Source: Epichloe hybrida (taxonomy: Eukaryota > Ascomycota > Sordariomycetes > Hypocreales > Clavicipitaceae). From it: 64,000 nt of DNA. The notes beneath the pieces were generated by a model. That model saw nothing but the letters and a program-made list of their open reading frames with translations. It searched no databases and was not told the origin of the DNA. This document shows, piece after piece, positions 1 to 10,879 of the stretch. Positions within the stretch are counted from its first letter, which is position 1. Each line of letters starts with the position of its first letter. A program made the position numbers and the translations under genes. The stretch spans positions 1,426,001 to 1,490,000 of the forward strand of contig JAFEKR010000002.1 of the NCBI GenBank assembly GCA_019022495.1, written 5' to 3'.

Positions 1-210
1 GCAAGCCTGGATCATTTTAGAGAGCTACAAGGAAAAAATGCAGGGTATTGAACGCCACTAAAAGATACATTATTTCTAATGTAAATTGCAAGGAAATCGA
101 GGTATCTGTCAATCCTAGCCCCTGTTGCCTTCATTTCCTGTCTGACATCTGATTGGCTCAATTGCCCCTGTCATGTAGATTTGTAAAATAATTCAGGGGG
201 TGTATTGTAC
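1..210. mobile_element. Partial short TIR (MITE-like) element, cut by window edge
   Basis: The stretch ends with GATTTGTAAAATAATTCAGG followed by GGGTGTATTGTAC. The same terminus recurs at 6620-6656 and, inverted, at 6230-6262. Internal blocks also match the reverse complement of the 6230-6656 copy: TTAGAGAGCTA with a following A-rich purine run, CAGGGTATT, and an AATCCTAGCCCCTGT block. This copy is shorter inside. No coding capacity is seen. The left end lies outside the window, so the true size and target duplication are unknown. Confidence 0.6.
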
Positions 211-337
211 CACGCGGGGGATGGCATGCGCATTCTGCATGGTACAGTCCACAGAAGCAAGGAAGCGTGTCCATCACTGATCATGCTGCTATCCGTCCGT
301 TGTGTGTGAAAAATGCTAAACGGCACGGGATTAAGCT

Positions 338-362
338 GTACGGAGTAGTCCGTACGGAGTAC
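338..362. repeat. Palindromic GTACGGAGTA/TACTCCGTAC cluster
   Basis: GTACGGAGTA, its near-reverse TAGTCCGTAC and GTACGGAGTAC follow each other and can fold back. The same decamer recurs in other intergenic spacers, for example 694-718, 8003-8013, 12404-12413, 50304-50312 and 51891-51900. Confidence 0.6.
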
Positions 363-693
363 CAGCATTAAATACCTTCAGCCATCGCCATTTGTTGTAC
401 AAGGTTTTGACTATGAGTCTCGGGCCGCTGTTGGGCATCGATGCTCCAGCCAATAGCAGCTCAACACGCTTTTTGGAGCTAACCCCTCGAGTGCGTCGTC
501 CATGTACGGATACATAATATGTGCAGGCTCCACCGGAAGATCTTTCCAACCAACAAAGCGTCGTCCTGACTGCGAACTATGTATGGTTATGAAAGCAACG
601 CGATTTGTGCCACAATTGTTTTTTTCGGCTTTGTAGCTATTGTAGCTGCGTAATAAGCTAGGGCTCCAGCTTATGGCTCAGGCAAGTATACGC

Positions 694-718
694 GTACGGA
701 GTACGGACTACTCCGTAC
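694..718. repeat. Palindromic GTACGGAGTA cluster, second copy
   Basis: GTACGGAGTAC, GGACTA and CTCCGTAC run together as an imperfect palindrome, matching the cluster at 338-362. No coding role is seen. Confidence 0.6.
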
Positions 719-1125
719 ACTTCCGACTTTGCCATTTCCAGGTACTCTCGTTTCAAATGGAATGATTGTCCTGAACCTGTTTCGGCATTGAGGCCCAAGA
801 CGCTGCATCGGCATCAGGACAAACCGAGGACGCCTGTAAGTCTCGGGCTATACCTGGGTGCTCCATCTTCGGTTTGACCTGGTCAAAAAAGGGCTTTCCT
901 CCAAGGTATAACCCACAAGTATGGGGCACAGCGAGTGGACGAAACACCGGCACTGCTGGTGGTATGTATAATGCGCGAGGACGATGTCTTATAGTCCAGC
1001 TTGAAAGTGCATCGTCGGGGAAGATAGGTCCTGTATAACCCGAATCCTGGGACAGATATGCCAATAACGCATGTTTGTAGCCATGACCAAAGTTGCCAAA
1101 AAAAAAATAACAATCCTTCCCGGAG

Positions 1126-3148
1126 TCAGCCGAAATTGAGCTTCTTTTGACCCCGTTCCAGCTTGCCCTCTCGATGTCGCTTTGATCCCGTACCCGGTCC
1201 CTTTGGGTTGGAACTGTGAGACGCGGCTGGACGTTGGACAAGAGTATGCCCGGCCCTTTCTTCTTCGTAAAGATCTTTGGCCATATGCCAGTCCTGGTGG
1301 CTTTGAAGATCCTGTGGATCATCATAAGCGGTATTGCATCGCGGGCATAGAAGTACGGTCACGGACAATCGACGCTCTTCCTCTAGTCGCGCCGTTGAGT
1401 CTGTGGTTCGACTCGGACATGGCGACCCGTCACTGAGAGCGCTTTTGCATGTATCCTTCCTGTCGTCCTCGGTGCCCCTGGAGAAGAATCGTTGTATTCC
1501 ACCACTCTCTGCTCTTGACTTGTTGTATGAGCGGTCCTCAGTCTCAACTGGCTGGTTCTCTGGTGATCGAGGAGGACGAGGGGATGTGCCTTCGTCGCTT
1601 TTGACAAGGAAAGCGTCGATGCCCATGTTTCCTTTGACACCATCTTCAAAACCACCGACGCTGAGACTAAGATTTGCGCATGGCCAAACGTTGCCTTCTG
1701 AGATAATTTGCTCGAGCAACTCCTTTGCAGAGTGGAACAGAAATTCCTCGTTGATTGTTTTGCCCGATGAAATCGGTCCTTGTCTACTCCGAGTTTGGCC
1801 AGCGTGTCGGTGATGCAGGTTGATGGAACGTGGCCGTCGTTTATTGTTCAACACTCCTTCTTCGACCAATCGAGAAAATATATCGCCGGCAAAAATCCTC
1901 AGCCACTTGACCGCTTGTTCTTCCGTGTTGATGCTGGGTCTGAATGATTTCGCAGATAGCATAGACTTGATTTGTGTTCGGGAATTGACCTCGCTGACAT
2001 CAATACCTCGTATAGTGTTGTGAAGCCATAACCCTGTCTCTTCGCCGAGTTTCTTTTTCATCTGATCCAATGATACATCCAAGAGCTCCTTGACAAGGTC
2101 TGTGTTGAACGTTGACACAACCTGATCTCCGAGTTTGCCGCCTAAATTGCGAATCTTGGTCACCTTGAAGTCTGCCAAAAAGGCATGCACCGCACGACTC
2201 CGCACTACGGTTTGGCTGTTGGGCTTTTTGAAGCCGGAGCCCAACTTGCTAATCATTTTGTTACTGGCTATCCCCGCAGAACAGGTGTATCCTAGTTCCT
2301 CGCGGATTTTAGCGCGTACACTTCGTACAATCTCTGACCCAAGCAAGATGGCCACATCGTCCCAGTCCAGATCTTGGCTCTCTTGCTCTTCATCCAAGTC
2401 TACCAACGCATCGGCTTTCCAGTCGAGAGCTGCAATAGAGGGTAGAGGGAGTTTCTCCGTGGAATCATCATATGGTGGAGGGTTTGATAGCTCTGGGAAT
2501 CGTTCCAGCAGGACTGTGTGGACATGGGCTGACAGATCGAGGAACACTTCGTCGATGCTAGCCTTCTCAACCTTCTGTAAATGTTGGGGAAGGCTATCCT
2601 TGACGAGAGCGAGAATTTTCCTTGACTCTAGTCTGTACGGATCAAGTGACGCTTTGTCCGTAGCAATGTTTGCGGCCGCATCGTCACGGTATGCCCACTT
2701 CTCATCCCCTTCTCGCCATGTCGCGACGTGTTGAGCAATCAAATCAGGACACAGCTTCTTTGCCTCGGCGACGTTGCAGTGTCTGCCAATGCCGAAACTA
2801 CGCGCCGGATAATTAATTGCAATGAGTCCTTGCCTGCAGAATTCATTAGAATGTTCCTCTCTGGTTTTTTTTTTTTTTTTTGGAATAATAGTGCTTGGCA
2901 GGCATCAAGGATGCAGCGCCAAATACTCACCATTGTTGCACAGCGAGAGGCTGATCCTCGGGCACTCCGAGCCTCACCATTTCACACTGCGCATAGAAAG
3001 CATCAAGATCGACATGTGCGACGACCCGGAGGGGAGTGGACGTGCTGAATGAAGCCAGCTGGCCGAGCTGACGATATGTGAACTTGGATCGCCTCACAGT
3101 GCCAGCCTCTGGGGGCGATGAGATCTCAGGCAACGATGATGACGGCAT
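1126..3148 (-). CDS. RAD30: DNA polymerase eta (Y-family translesion polymerase)
   Basis: Two exons, complement(1126..2833, 2941..3148), joined by a 107-nt GTGAGT...GCAG intron with a T/A homopolymer; about 638 aa. The splice restores VQQWQGLIAINYPARSFG, the Y-family finger region. N-terminal VAHVDLDAFYAQCE carries the first metal-binding Asp. KASIDEVFLDLS carries the second acidic pair (palm). DWDDVAILLGSEI and YTCSAGIASNKMISKLGS are eta-specific palm/thumb segments. Near residue 560 a UBZ-type zinc finger (CPRCxxAY...HQDWHxA) binds ubiquitinated PCNA. The protein ends QKKLNFG, a PIP-box-like QxxLxF. Its role in the family is accurate bypass of cyclobutane dimers in the nucleus. The start is the first Met of the open exon, 22 residues before the conserved FTYRQLGQL segment. 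No close partner gene. Confidence 0.95.
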
Positions 3149-4514
3149 CGCTCAGAACGCGACATCAGACGTGATCAGGAGGTCTTGCAAAAGACAATTT
3201 CACGCATCCTCGGGGGCAGGAGAACTTGCCAAGAATGGGGCCTCGAAAAGTCGTAGATCTGAACGTTCTTCATTGATTCACGTCCCAAGGATAGAATGAA
3301 GCAGACGCGAAAGTAGTGGCAACCGCGACCCACTTAAATATCTGGTCATTTTCTCGAGTTCCCAGCAGTGAGACGCACGTTCATGGAGGCAGATTTTGGA
3401 TATGTCAAGAATTTGCCCTCCTCTTTTTTCTTGCTTCGTCTCCCGCAGAAAATTTCAGAGAATTCTCGCTGGCATAAGGCTGTTATCACAAGAGACAATG
3501 TCAAATTCATACGTCTGGGCTCAAGGGTAGGCTGCGCGAAAACAGGCTGATCAACGAATTCACATCATGAAGCGCGATTCTTGCGACAATCTGGTTCAGA
3601 TAGCTCCTTGTAATATCGTATCAACATATGCTATTTAGATCCTGCAGTATCGCCCAGCCTTGTTGCTGATTTTTTTTTTTTTTTTTTTTGAAAATTGCCC
3701 TCTCGCTCATCGACATAGTGGGAATCAGCCATATCTCTTTTTTAATTTATGGATATTCCGCCCGCAAGACCAAACACTTCTGCCACAATGGACCAGCCTG
3801 GATAATGAATATCATGGCTAAACATCACAGTGTCAGTTTTCATTAAAGCGTACTCCACAGTCGAGGTAACGTTTGATCAAGACACGGCCGATGTTGAGGT
3901 AGTTTGACTGGCGGTGATGTTGCTGACATTCACTGTCTCTCTTGGGGTTTTTAAATGAGGCGCCAAGTTCTACCTTCTTTCACCTGTTAAGCGGCTTCCG
4001 GTCATTGCTTGAGTTCTCATAACAATACAATACATTGGAGGATTGCAGAAACACAACCTATCGCGACCGTGATTAGCAACTGTTGTTCTTTGTCCCGCTG
4101 TGAACAACAACCCCGCAGTCTTGTTGGCGTGGCCACGCCCAATCTTTTGCAACACAATATCATGACGTTGTAGGTGCCGTTGACGTCTTGCCAGGGTTCT
4201 TAGATCAACTCTTGGTCTCCCGGGGTTTTGGCAAGAAAAGGGGTGCAGCCAGATCCAATAGAAGAAGTTTTCACAGAGGTGCGGTCAGACAAGACGGCTT
4301 ATCGTTTTCGTATTAGCATTTTGTCTGCTTCGTGATGATCCAAGTCGTTCGACGGCTAAATCACTAGAGAATTGTCACAAAATGCTCCTCAAACTACCCA
4401 AGCTATAAAGAAGAATGGCCTCATTTCTGGCCAACTCTGCGAAAAAAATGTCTTTTCTTTCACAAATTCACATCTTATCGAAAAACTTCTACTCTTCTCA
4501 CATGACAAGACAAG
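3149..4514. other. Intergenic region between RAD30 and GH29 pseudogene
   Basis: Presumably holds the RAD30 promoter. A T-tract lies at 3670-3690. I see no gene, RNA or repeat of note otherwise. Confidence 0.6.
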
Positions 4515-6229
4515 ATGACCTACACGGCTCTGTTTGCTAACCTACTGGTCTGTGCTTGTCCTGTACGCCAGTATCCAGCGCTTCGACAAACGCTGCAAAA
4601 AGTCTGAAGAATAAGTTCAAGTTGAGATGTTTTATATATCGGTCCCTTTTGTCAACAGCCGGTGTAGTAATTTGTCAATCAACACGTGCTTCTTTGCCAA
4701 GGCGAGCATGTATCACCCGCTGAGCTGCGCATCACCCGGCCCAATATCATGTTCAAGTGGAATGATGACAGCGACTACGTTCACATCATCGCTGTCTATG
4801 TTCACAACACTGAAAACAAGAATTATTTGACCTGGACGGATCGTCTGTTTGTTCGAGTTCACTCGGATTCTACAGACGCCGTCGTTCGTACCAGGGACTC
4901 TCAAGCGTCTGGCGCCAAACCAGTCTGACGTTGTTCAAATTAGTGTCAAGAAGAAACTTGGAGTAAAAGCTGGAAAAACCTGTACTGGAACTGCGATAGC
5001 CAGCTATGATGGGCGAGGTGGCAACCAAGTAAGCCAAACTTTTTCCAGAACTTGTGGTTTCGCCGACTACTGGCCACGGAGGCACACATCAAACCTCATG
5101 CATGTTGCTCCAGATTGGTTTCATGACATCAAATACGGAATTTTCGATGCATCCACTGGAGTCCATGTTCTGTGCCTGCATATGGAATTACAGGGAAGAA
5201 CAAGAACTATGCCAAATGGTACGTTTCAGAATTCATCGACGACAAGATAGCTTGATAACTACTGATGGATGATGGAAAAGTATTGGTACTAGATGCAAAA
5301 CCCAAATGAAAAGACTCAAACCCATCAGTATCACTTGAGGACTTCCGGGAAGGACGTTCGATACGGCGACTTCTTCGTAAACTCTTCAGACAAAGCGTTC
5401 GATCCCAAGGAATGGGTTGATCTGTTCTCGGACGCTGGTGCTCAGTATTTCGTCCCTACCACCAGTAAGAACTTCTGAACCCGCCTATGCACTCAAAGCC
5501 GATGCAGAAGAAGCCTGACAAAACGGTCTTGTAGAGCACCACTATGGATTTAGCCTGTTCAACTTTTCCACATCGATTAGCAAGAGGTCGTCTTTTCACT
5601 ACGGACCCCAAAGAGATATTATTAAGGACGTCTTCGTTGCTGCAAAGAAGTATCAGCCTCATCTCTGTCTAGGTAAGAAGCAATTCTCTCCTATTCAAAG
5701 CAAAGTCTCAAACTAATGGGGACCAGGAAAATACTTTGCCAGAGTGGTTGAACCCGGCATTCAAGACTCTAATAATAATAAAAACGGGTTGTTCGATTCC
5801 TGGCCCGGCGGCTCATCCAAGAATCTTGACACAAACAAAATCCCTTCTTATACTGGGCTCGTGGAGGTCGACGATTTCATCACGGGCATTCAGTTGCCCT
5901 CGATGAGAACATGGGCCGAAGATTACGGGATCGGCGTCATGTGGTGCGACATTCCTGCAACGGGAACCAACGCAACCATCTTTGCCTCAAAGTGGTTGGA
6001 CACGGCCCGTGAGAGCAAGAGACAAGTGAGTTATCCAAAAGTCGATGCGGATGTCCGGGAGATTTTGATACTCCAGAGTACGTGCAAGTTTTAGATGTAA
6101 CTTTCCGCGCACGGCTAATCCGGAACACAGGTACATACATCTGAAACAAGGGAAGCAAGCAGAAAGGCATGGATCCACAACTCGCACGGCTACAACAAGG
6201 GAATTGCTAAATCGGAATACAATAATCCG
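4515..6229 (+). pseudogene. Alpha-L-fucosidase (GH29) pseudogene, truncated
   Basis: Fragments in changing frames read like a secreted fungal GH29 enzyme, which removes alpha-L-fucose from glycans. The order is a hydrophobic start (4515, MTYTALFANLLVCAC), RITRPNIMFKWNDDSDY, APNQSDVVQISVKKKLG, APDWFHDIKYGIF, HWSPCSVPAYG, FDPKEWVDLFSDAGAQYF, TTKHHYGFSLFNF, FDSWPGG, VMWCDI (nucleophile Asp) and RCGCPGDFDTPEY, then GYNKGIAKSEY. Frame jumps are needed near 4625, 4685, 4870, 5080, 5150 and 6035. Two introns still look spliceable: 5465-5534 (GTAAGA..TAG) and 5673-5726 (GTAAGA..CAG, CTAAT branch). The usual HHDGF motif reads HHYGF, and the SMPEW region is unrecognisable. The 3' end stops at the TIR element beginning at 6230. 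Codon changes outnumber RIP-type changes, so this is ordinary decay. Confidence 0.85.
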
Positions 6230-6656
6230 TACACCCCTTGAATTATTCTACAAATCTATGTATGTACATTAACAGGGAAATAAGGGAGACAGGGGCTGGG
6301 ATTAAAAGGCACCTTTTATTACTAATGACATATATAGAAACGGACGTATTCTTTTATAGCGCTATATTGTCAGGAGCATGGAGGCAGAGTGGTCAGAGAC
6401 AGCTGCCAGATACGTATCACGTGTGCGCAAGGCGGGGTACGTATGTATATAGCAGAGACCGCCTGGGGGAGGTCAGAATTTGAGACCTTCCTAACCCAGG
6501 CCGAAAGCCGTGACATAAATACCCTGTGCATTTTCCTTTTAGCTCTCTAATCATAGTATTACTTGCAGCTGATTATGTACAGCGGTGAGAGAGGAATAAA
6601 AAACTACATAGTAGGGCATGCAGATTTGTAAGATAATTCAGGGGGCGGCATTGTAC
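6230..6656. mobile_element. 427-bp MITE-like element with imperfect TIRs
   Basis: The left end, CACCCCTTGAATTATTCTAC followed by AAATCTATG, is the inverted form of the right end (CATGCAGATTTGTAAGATAA then TTCAGGGGG). This gives about 28-bp TIRs with a few mismatches. Both outer ends carry GTAC, so the exact border and target duplication are uncertain. There is no transposase frame, which fits a non-autonomous element. It sits immediately after the last recognisable GH29 codons and a related copy occupies 1-210. Confidence 0.7.
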
Positions 6657-6952
6657 AACTACCAGTGGCCAAATGAGCCACTGGTTGTGCTAGACCGCGC
6701 GAGTCGTCTTAGTTTGACAAGCTCCTGCCATACATACTTCGAGTTATGCCATATAAGACCGTTGAGATATACATACAATTGAGATATAGACAATGCTTTC
6801 CAGTCAAAACGAACCTTCTTAATACGTGCTACGAGAACCATGGTCCATGCGCGAACACGTGAGGGTCTAGAACGTGCTTTTTGCGGCTCGAGAGATTGAG
6901 CCCTGCCGCCCCTCCCTGTCTTGGCAATGTCAGACTGGTGACAAGTGACAGG

Positions 6953-7005
6953 TGACTGACTGGCTGTGAGTCTGTGACTGACTGGCTGTGAGTCTGTGAT
7001 TGACT
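6953..7005. repeat. 22-bp tandem duplication (TGACTGACTGGCTGTGAGTC core)
   Basis: The core TGACTGACTGGCTGTGAGTC occurs twice head to tail and is followed by a partial third unit, TGTGATTGACT. Confidence 0.8.
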
Positions 7006-7460
7006 ACCCAGATCAAGCATCAAACCGAGACGGACCTCATTTGATAGCATCTGGCACCGAGCCAGTCCGGTCCGGTCGAAAGAGAGACCCCAGACAAGAC
7101 ACTGACGTTATTAGCGCACGGAGCGGCAACCCCGTTGACGAGAAGGACACGATGCTTCTTCTCCTGAGTCTGTGCCCGGCACGGTCTATCATTAACCCCC
7201 CTCTTGGTTCTGTCGGTCGTTTAGGTTGTTTAGCAAATATTAGCCACGGAGCACGGAATGACGAGAGATGATTTGCCAATTGTTGGTGGTGGCAAAGTGA
7301 GAAAAGTGCCGGTCATACATTCAGGTTGGCTTTGCAACTGTTGCCAGTTGACGGCGTGCCACAGTCAGGTGCGCCCCCTTGTTCTTGCCTTTCTGCAATT
7401 GAAACGGCCATGTCTGGTCCGTATGTACATGCAGCCGGATAGAGAGAGGGCTGCCTCGTG

Positions 7461-7486
7461 CATTGCATTGCATTGCATTGCATTGC
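7461..7486. repeat. CATTG pentamer tandem repeat
   Basis: Five perfect CATTG units followed by CTTGCATCC. Confidence 0.85.
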
Positions 7487-7855
7487 TTGCATCCCATCCA
7501 GTATCATCACATGCAAGCCACTTATTGACGAAGGCGAGGCTGCCAGGCCCATCTACTGAGGTGCTCACTTGGCAGGCTGGATTGTACTAACATGTGCTGG
7601 TGCTGGTGCTCGACCCGTTCTTCAGCGAGCTGCCGAAGCCCGTGTCTCACCATGTAGAAAGCAAAAACCAACACACGCGCATGACGTGATGCCGCTTCCC
7701 CGGACCCTTCATCACATTGTGATTTGCCCAGAGGCGGCTGAGGAGCGGACAATAAATGGGGCAAGAGGTCAGCGATTGGAGCAATCAAACGTCAGACTTT
7801 TGGATATCAGGGGATGGAGCTTGAAACCTGGAACCTGGACAGGAACGAAGGGAAG

Positions 7856-7883
7856 AAAAAAAAAAAAAAAAAAAAAAAAAAAA
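7856..7883. repeat. A28 homopolymer
   Basis: Uninterrupted run of about 28 A followed by GAAACCCCCC. Length may be unreliable in assembly. Confidence 0.8.
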
Positions 7884-8234
7884 GAAACCCCCCCGCCCCA
7901 GCCCAGCCCAAGATATTCCCTGTTCTCAACTTCTCCTCGACTCCTCGCAAAACTTTGAATGTAGGCAACAAGCTGCCAGCACCCGCACCCGCACGTACAT
8001 CCTACTCCGTACGGACGTACATACAATCATATTTGACTCATGTCTGAGTATGGCGCTCACGGCCCGGTGTCTAGCACAGCCGTGGAAGACTTCCACCAAC
8101 AATCCCGTTGATTCTGCTCCACCACAACGCTGTGTCTTAAAGTCATCGTGTGCGAAGACCTCAAGGCGGGTCAGACATTTCTTGGGCCAAATCATCTCTT
8201 TTATGTACTATTAGCACGAAGTCACTCGCCTGCA

Positions 8235-8272
8235 TGGCGTAGCGTGGCGTGGCGTGGCGTGGCGTAGCGTAG
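8235..8272. repeat. GGCGT/AGCGT pentamer repeat
   Basis: Seven tandem (G/A)GCGT units. All frames through it give short repetitive peptides. Confidence 0.8.
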
Positions 8273-8428
8273 CCCTTCGACGCCTTATCGAATGGACTTC
8301 CATACGGACTGGATTCATACATGTACATACACGACACACGTTGCATCCCTGTCTGGTTGTACATCCTGGCTTCAAGCAGAAGCAGCCGACAGACACTAGA
8401 TTGCGCCACAAGTCGCGTAGTCCCAGGG

Positions 8429-8456
8429 ACACAGGCACACAGGCACACAGGCACAG
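8429..8456. repeat. ACACAGGC octamer repeat
   Basis: About 3.5 perfect copies of an 8-bp ACACAGGC unit. Confidence 0.8.
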
Positions 8457-8522
8457 ACTTCAAACATACACCATACTTGGGTATATTCTGCGGAGTAGTT
8501 GTGATGCAAAGAAAGGCCTCGA

Positions 8523-8573
8523 GACCCTCTGCAAGACCCTCTGCAAGACCCTCTGCAAGACCCTCTCTGCAAA
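8523..8573. repeat. 12-bp ACCCTCTGCAAG repeat
   Basis: Four tandem copies of ACCCTCTGCAAG, the last with a 2-bp insertion. Its length is a multiple of three, so frames stay open, but nothing suggests coding. Confidence 0.8.
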
Positions 8574-9372
8574 GAAACCAGACAGTGTGCGAGAAGGCAG
8601 GCTGCAAAACTTTGTTCAGGACTCAACTTCATTCGAGTGGGACCAGTTGTTGACCTTGTGGCCGAAAAAGCCGGCGTCCTTTGGCGTGTCATACTCCGTG
8701 GACTAAGTCTAGTAGGTAAGATTCATGTTTCATCGTCTTCCCGCAACTTGTTGAGTTTCCCCGACACCCGAACAGACACCCTGACCGCGCCGCCAACCGT
8801 GACGATGACCTTCTTCTTTGCAGATCCTACCGAGGAACAGGCTGAAGATTCCATCGACCAAAATTATGTAAAATTACTCGTCCACGTCCCCCGCCCAATT
8901 TGCCCACTCTTTGAACTTGACCCCAGTCCCTCTGCTTACTACGAATTGCAGCCCTCCGGCCGAGAGATCGGCTACCTTGAAGTAGCTTCGATTATTAAGA
9001 ATGCTTCTGTGCCAGCGCCATAGGCAATCCTACTAGTTCGACTCTCTCTCAGCCCTCTTTTCATCTTCGTTCGCTATCAGTTGCGCAAGCCGCCATATTA
9101 TTGTGTTCATCTGGTCTCCTGGTGGTCCATCATTTCATCTCGTCGGTTCCAGTTCAAGTCTTCAAGTCTTCAACCATCGCTGGCCCCAGCAGTCCAACCA
9201 AATATCCCCTTACTTCTCGCCGTTTGTATTCAACAAGTCGTGTCAATACGGTACCCTTTCTTCTTGACGATGATCAGAGGTGCACCCGCCTGACTGTTTC
9301 GATTCATCGACTGCTGAGGGGAATCAAGGCATCATTTGCCCATCGATCCTCTTCAAGGCAAAGACTTGGGCC

Positions 9373-10879
9373 ATGAGTTCCATCACCCAGGGTCAGCTTG
9401 ATGCTATCAGTGTGATAGAGCGGGCGTGCTCTGTTCTGTCACTTTTGGGATGTTTGTTCATTATCGCCACTTTTTGTTCTTCTGCGTCTTTTCATAAGCC
9501 AATCAACCGACTCGTGTTCTACGCCTCATTTGGCAATGTCTTCGCCGTTGTTGGGACATTGATGTCCCGATCATACATGAACGACCTGGATTCATTCGGT
9601 TGCCAATTCCAAGGAGGTCTCATCCAACTGTATGTTTGAGCTCGATAGTGACCTTGTATCTTCTGCAGTCGATATTGTGCTGACCACTCCTGGCTCTTGG
9701 CACGCATAGCTTCATGCCCGCAGATGCTTTCTGGACCTTGGCAATGGCAATCAATGTCTATCTTACCTTTTACTACAAATTTGACGCTGCGCGGTTAAGA
9801 AGAATGGAAATTCCATACTTGATTGGGTGCTACGGTCTGCCAGCTATCCCCGCATTCGCGTTTCTCTTCATCCGAAATAGAGACGGAGTGCGTGTTTACG
9901 GCAACGCAACCCTGTGGTGTTGGATCAGCCAAGACTGGAATATCCTTCGAATCGCTGTCTTTTATGGCCCTGTCTGGTAAGCATTTGGCCGTCGATATGA
10001 GCAGTCTGCGTAGCAAAGCCACTGACCTAATAACATCAGGGTGGTGATTTTCGTTACCTTCTTCATCTACTTGCGAGCTGGCCGTACCATATACGAGAAA
10101 CGAAAGCAATTGCAAAACTTTCACTCGTCCGACCACGACCCATTGTCCGTCAACGGCGAGGCCGTCACCACAATCAGAACTACAGAAGTGACCGTCACAA
10201 CGGAGGTGGCTGGGGACAAAGATATTCCTCTTGGCCAGATGAACCCACGGGAGTCGATTAGCGGAGCCGGACCCAGCTCTCGGGGCCCAAATGGGTTGTA
10301 CTCGGTCATATCTCCGCAGATGCTTTTGCATCCAAACACGACAGAGACGAGCTTGCCCTACAAAAGCAGGGAATGACAATGCAACAAAATGCTTCAATAC
10401 AAACCGCATCGCGAAGGCCTGCCAACATCGCCCGTCGACGGAACCACGAACTCAACAACGCAGCCTGGTCGTACACCAAATGCTCTATCTTGTTTTTCAC
10501 GGCGATTATTATCACCTGGATCCCCTCCAGTGCCAATCGAGTATTCTCCCTGGTTCATGACAAGGATACTTCAATACCCCTGGAGTTTATGAGCGCGTTC
10601 GTGCTTCCCCTACAAGGATTTTGGAACGCCGTAATTTACACAATGACGTCATGGTCGGCCTGCAAGGACCTTTGGAACAGCTTGAAAACGAACAAGCGAC
10701 CAGCCACATCAGAAGTAGCTGGAGACAGACGTGATAGAAGTAACAGGATGGATCACCGCTCTCGGCGTCGATGCCAATTCGGGTCACCCGCAGGCAGTTC
10801 CCAAACTATCGTGTCTGAAAGCACGACGGAACTAGCCAATGTCAAGACACATTCAGCGGATGGCGGCTACCATTGCTAA
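9373..10879 (+). CDS. cAMP-receptor-like GPCR (frame change in loop)
   Basis: Exons 9373-9629, 9710-9976 and 10040 onward; introns 9630-9709 (GTATGT..TAG) and 9977-10039 (GTAAGC..CAG) are in phase. The conceptual protein is a seven-helix receptor: TM1 with VLSLLGCLFIIATF, TM2 with NRLVFYASFGNVFAVVG, TM3 with ADAFWTLAMAINVYLTFYYK, TM4 with IPYLIGCYGLPAIPAFAF, TM5 with YGPVWVVIFVTFFIYLR, then a long hydrophilic third loop, TM6 with FFTAIIITWIPSSANRV and TM7 with FVLPLQGFWNAVIY. This matches the fungal Dictyostelium-cAR-like class. The third-loop frame ends in a stop at 10376, while TM6-TM7 continue in another frame overlapping it. I see either a 1-base-type frameshift between about 10305 and 10372, or a weakly spliced intron (for example 10206-10261 or 10305-10369), none with a good donor. 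The product is probably plasma-membrane nutrient or signal sensing through G proteins. Confidence 0.8.

Larger units (their letters stand above)
211..1125. other. Intergenic, 3' side of RAD30
   Basis: No supported gene. It holds two palindromic GTACGGAGTA clusters (338-362 and 694-718), listed separately. The open frames here lack codon structure or family similarity. Confidence 0.6.
6657..9372. other. Repeat-rich intergenic region and GPCR leader
   Basis: No convincing gene. It contains five separate simple-repeat patches and a 28-base A run. An ATG at 8813 opens a 70-codon frame ending at 9023 that I do not recognise. It could be an upstream ORF in the GPCR leader. Confidence 0.55.

Noticed and set aside
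753..1325. 190-codon minus frame downstream of RAD30
   Set aside because: Its overlap with the RAD30 C-terminal exon is in another frame, and the rest has no domain or splice logic.
5790..5812. TTCGATTCC sequence suggestive of a tRNA T-loop
   Set aside because: It lies within the GH29 pseudogene coding sequence (FDSWPGG) and no acceptor or anticodon stems fit around it.
8813..9023. 70-codon frame before the GPCR
   Set aside because: No recognisable family. Could be an upstream ORF but not supported as a separate gene.
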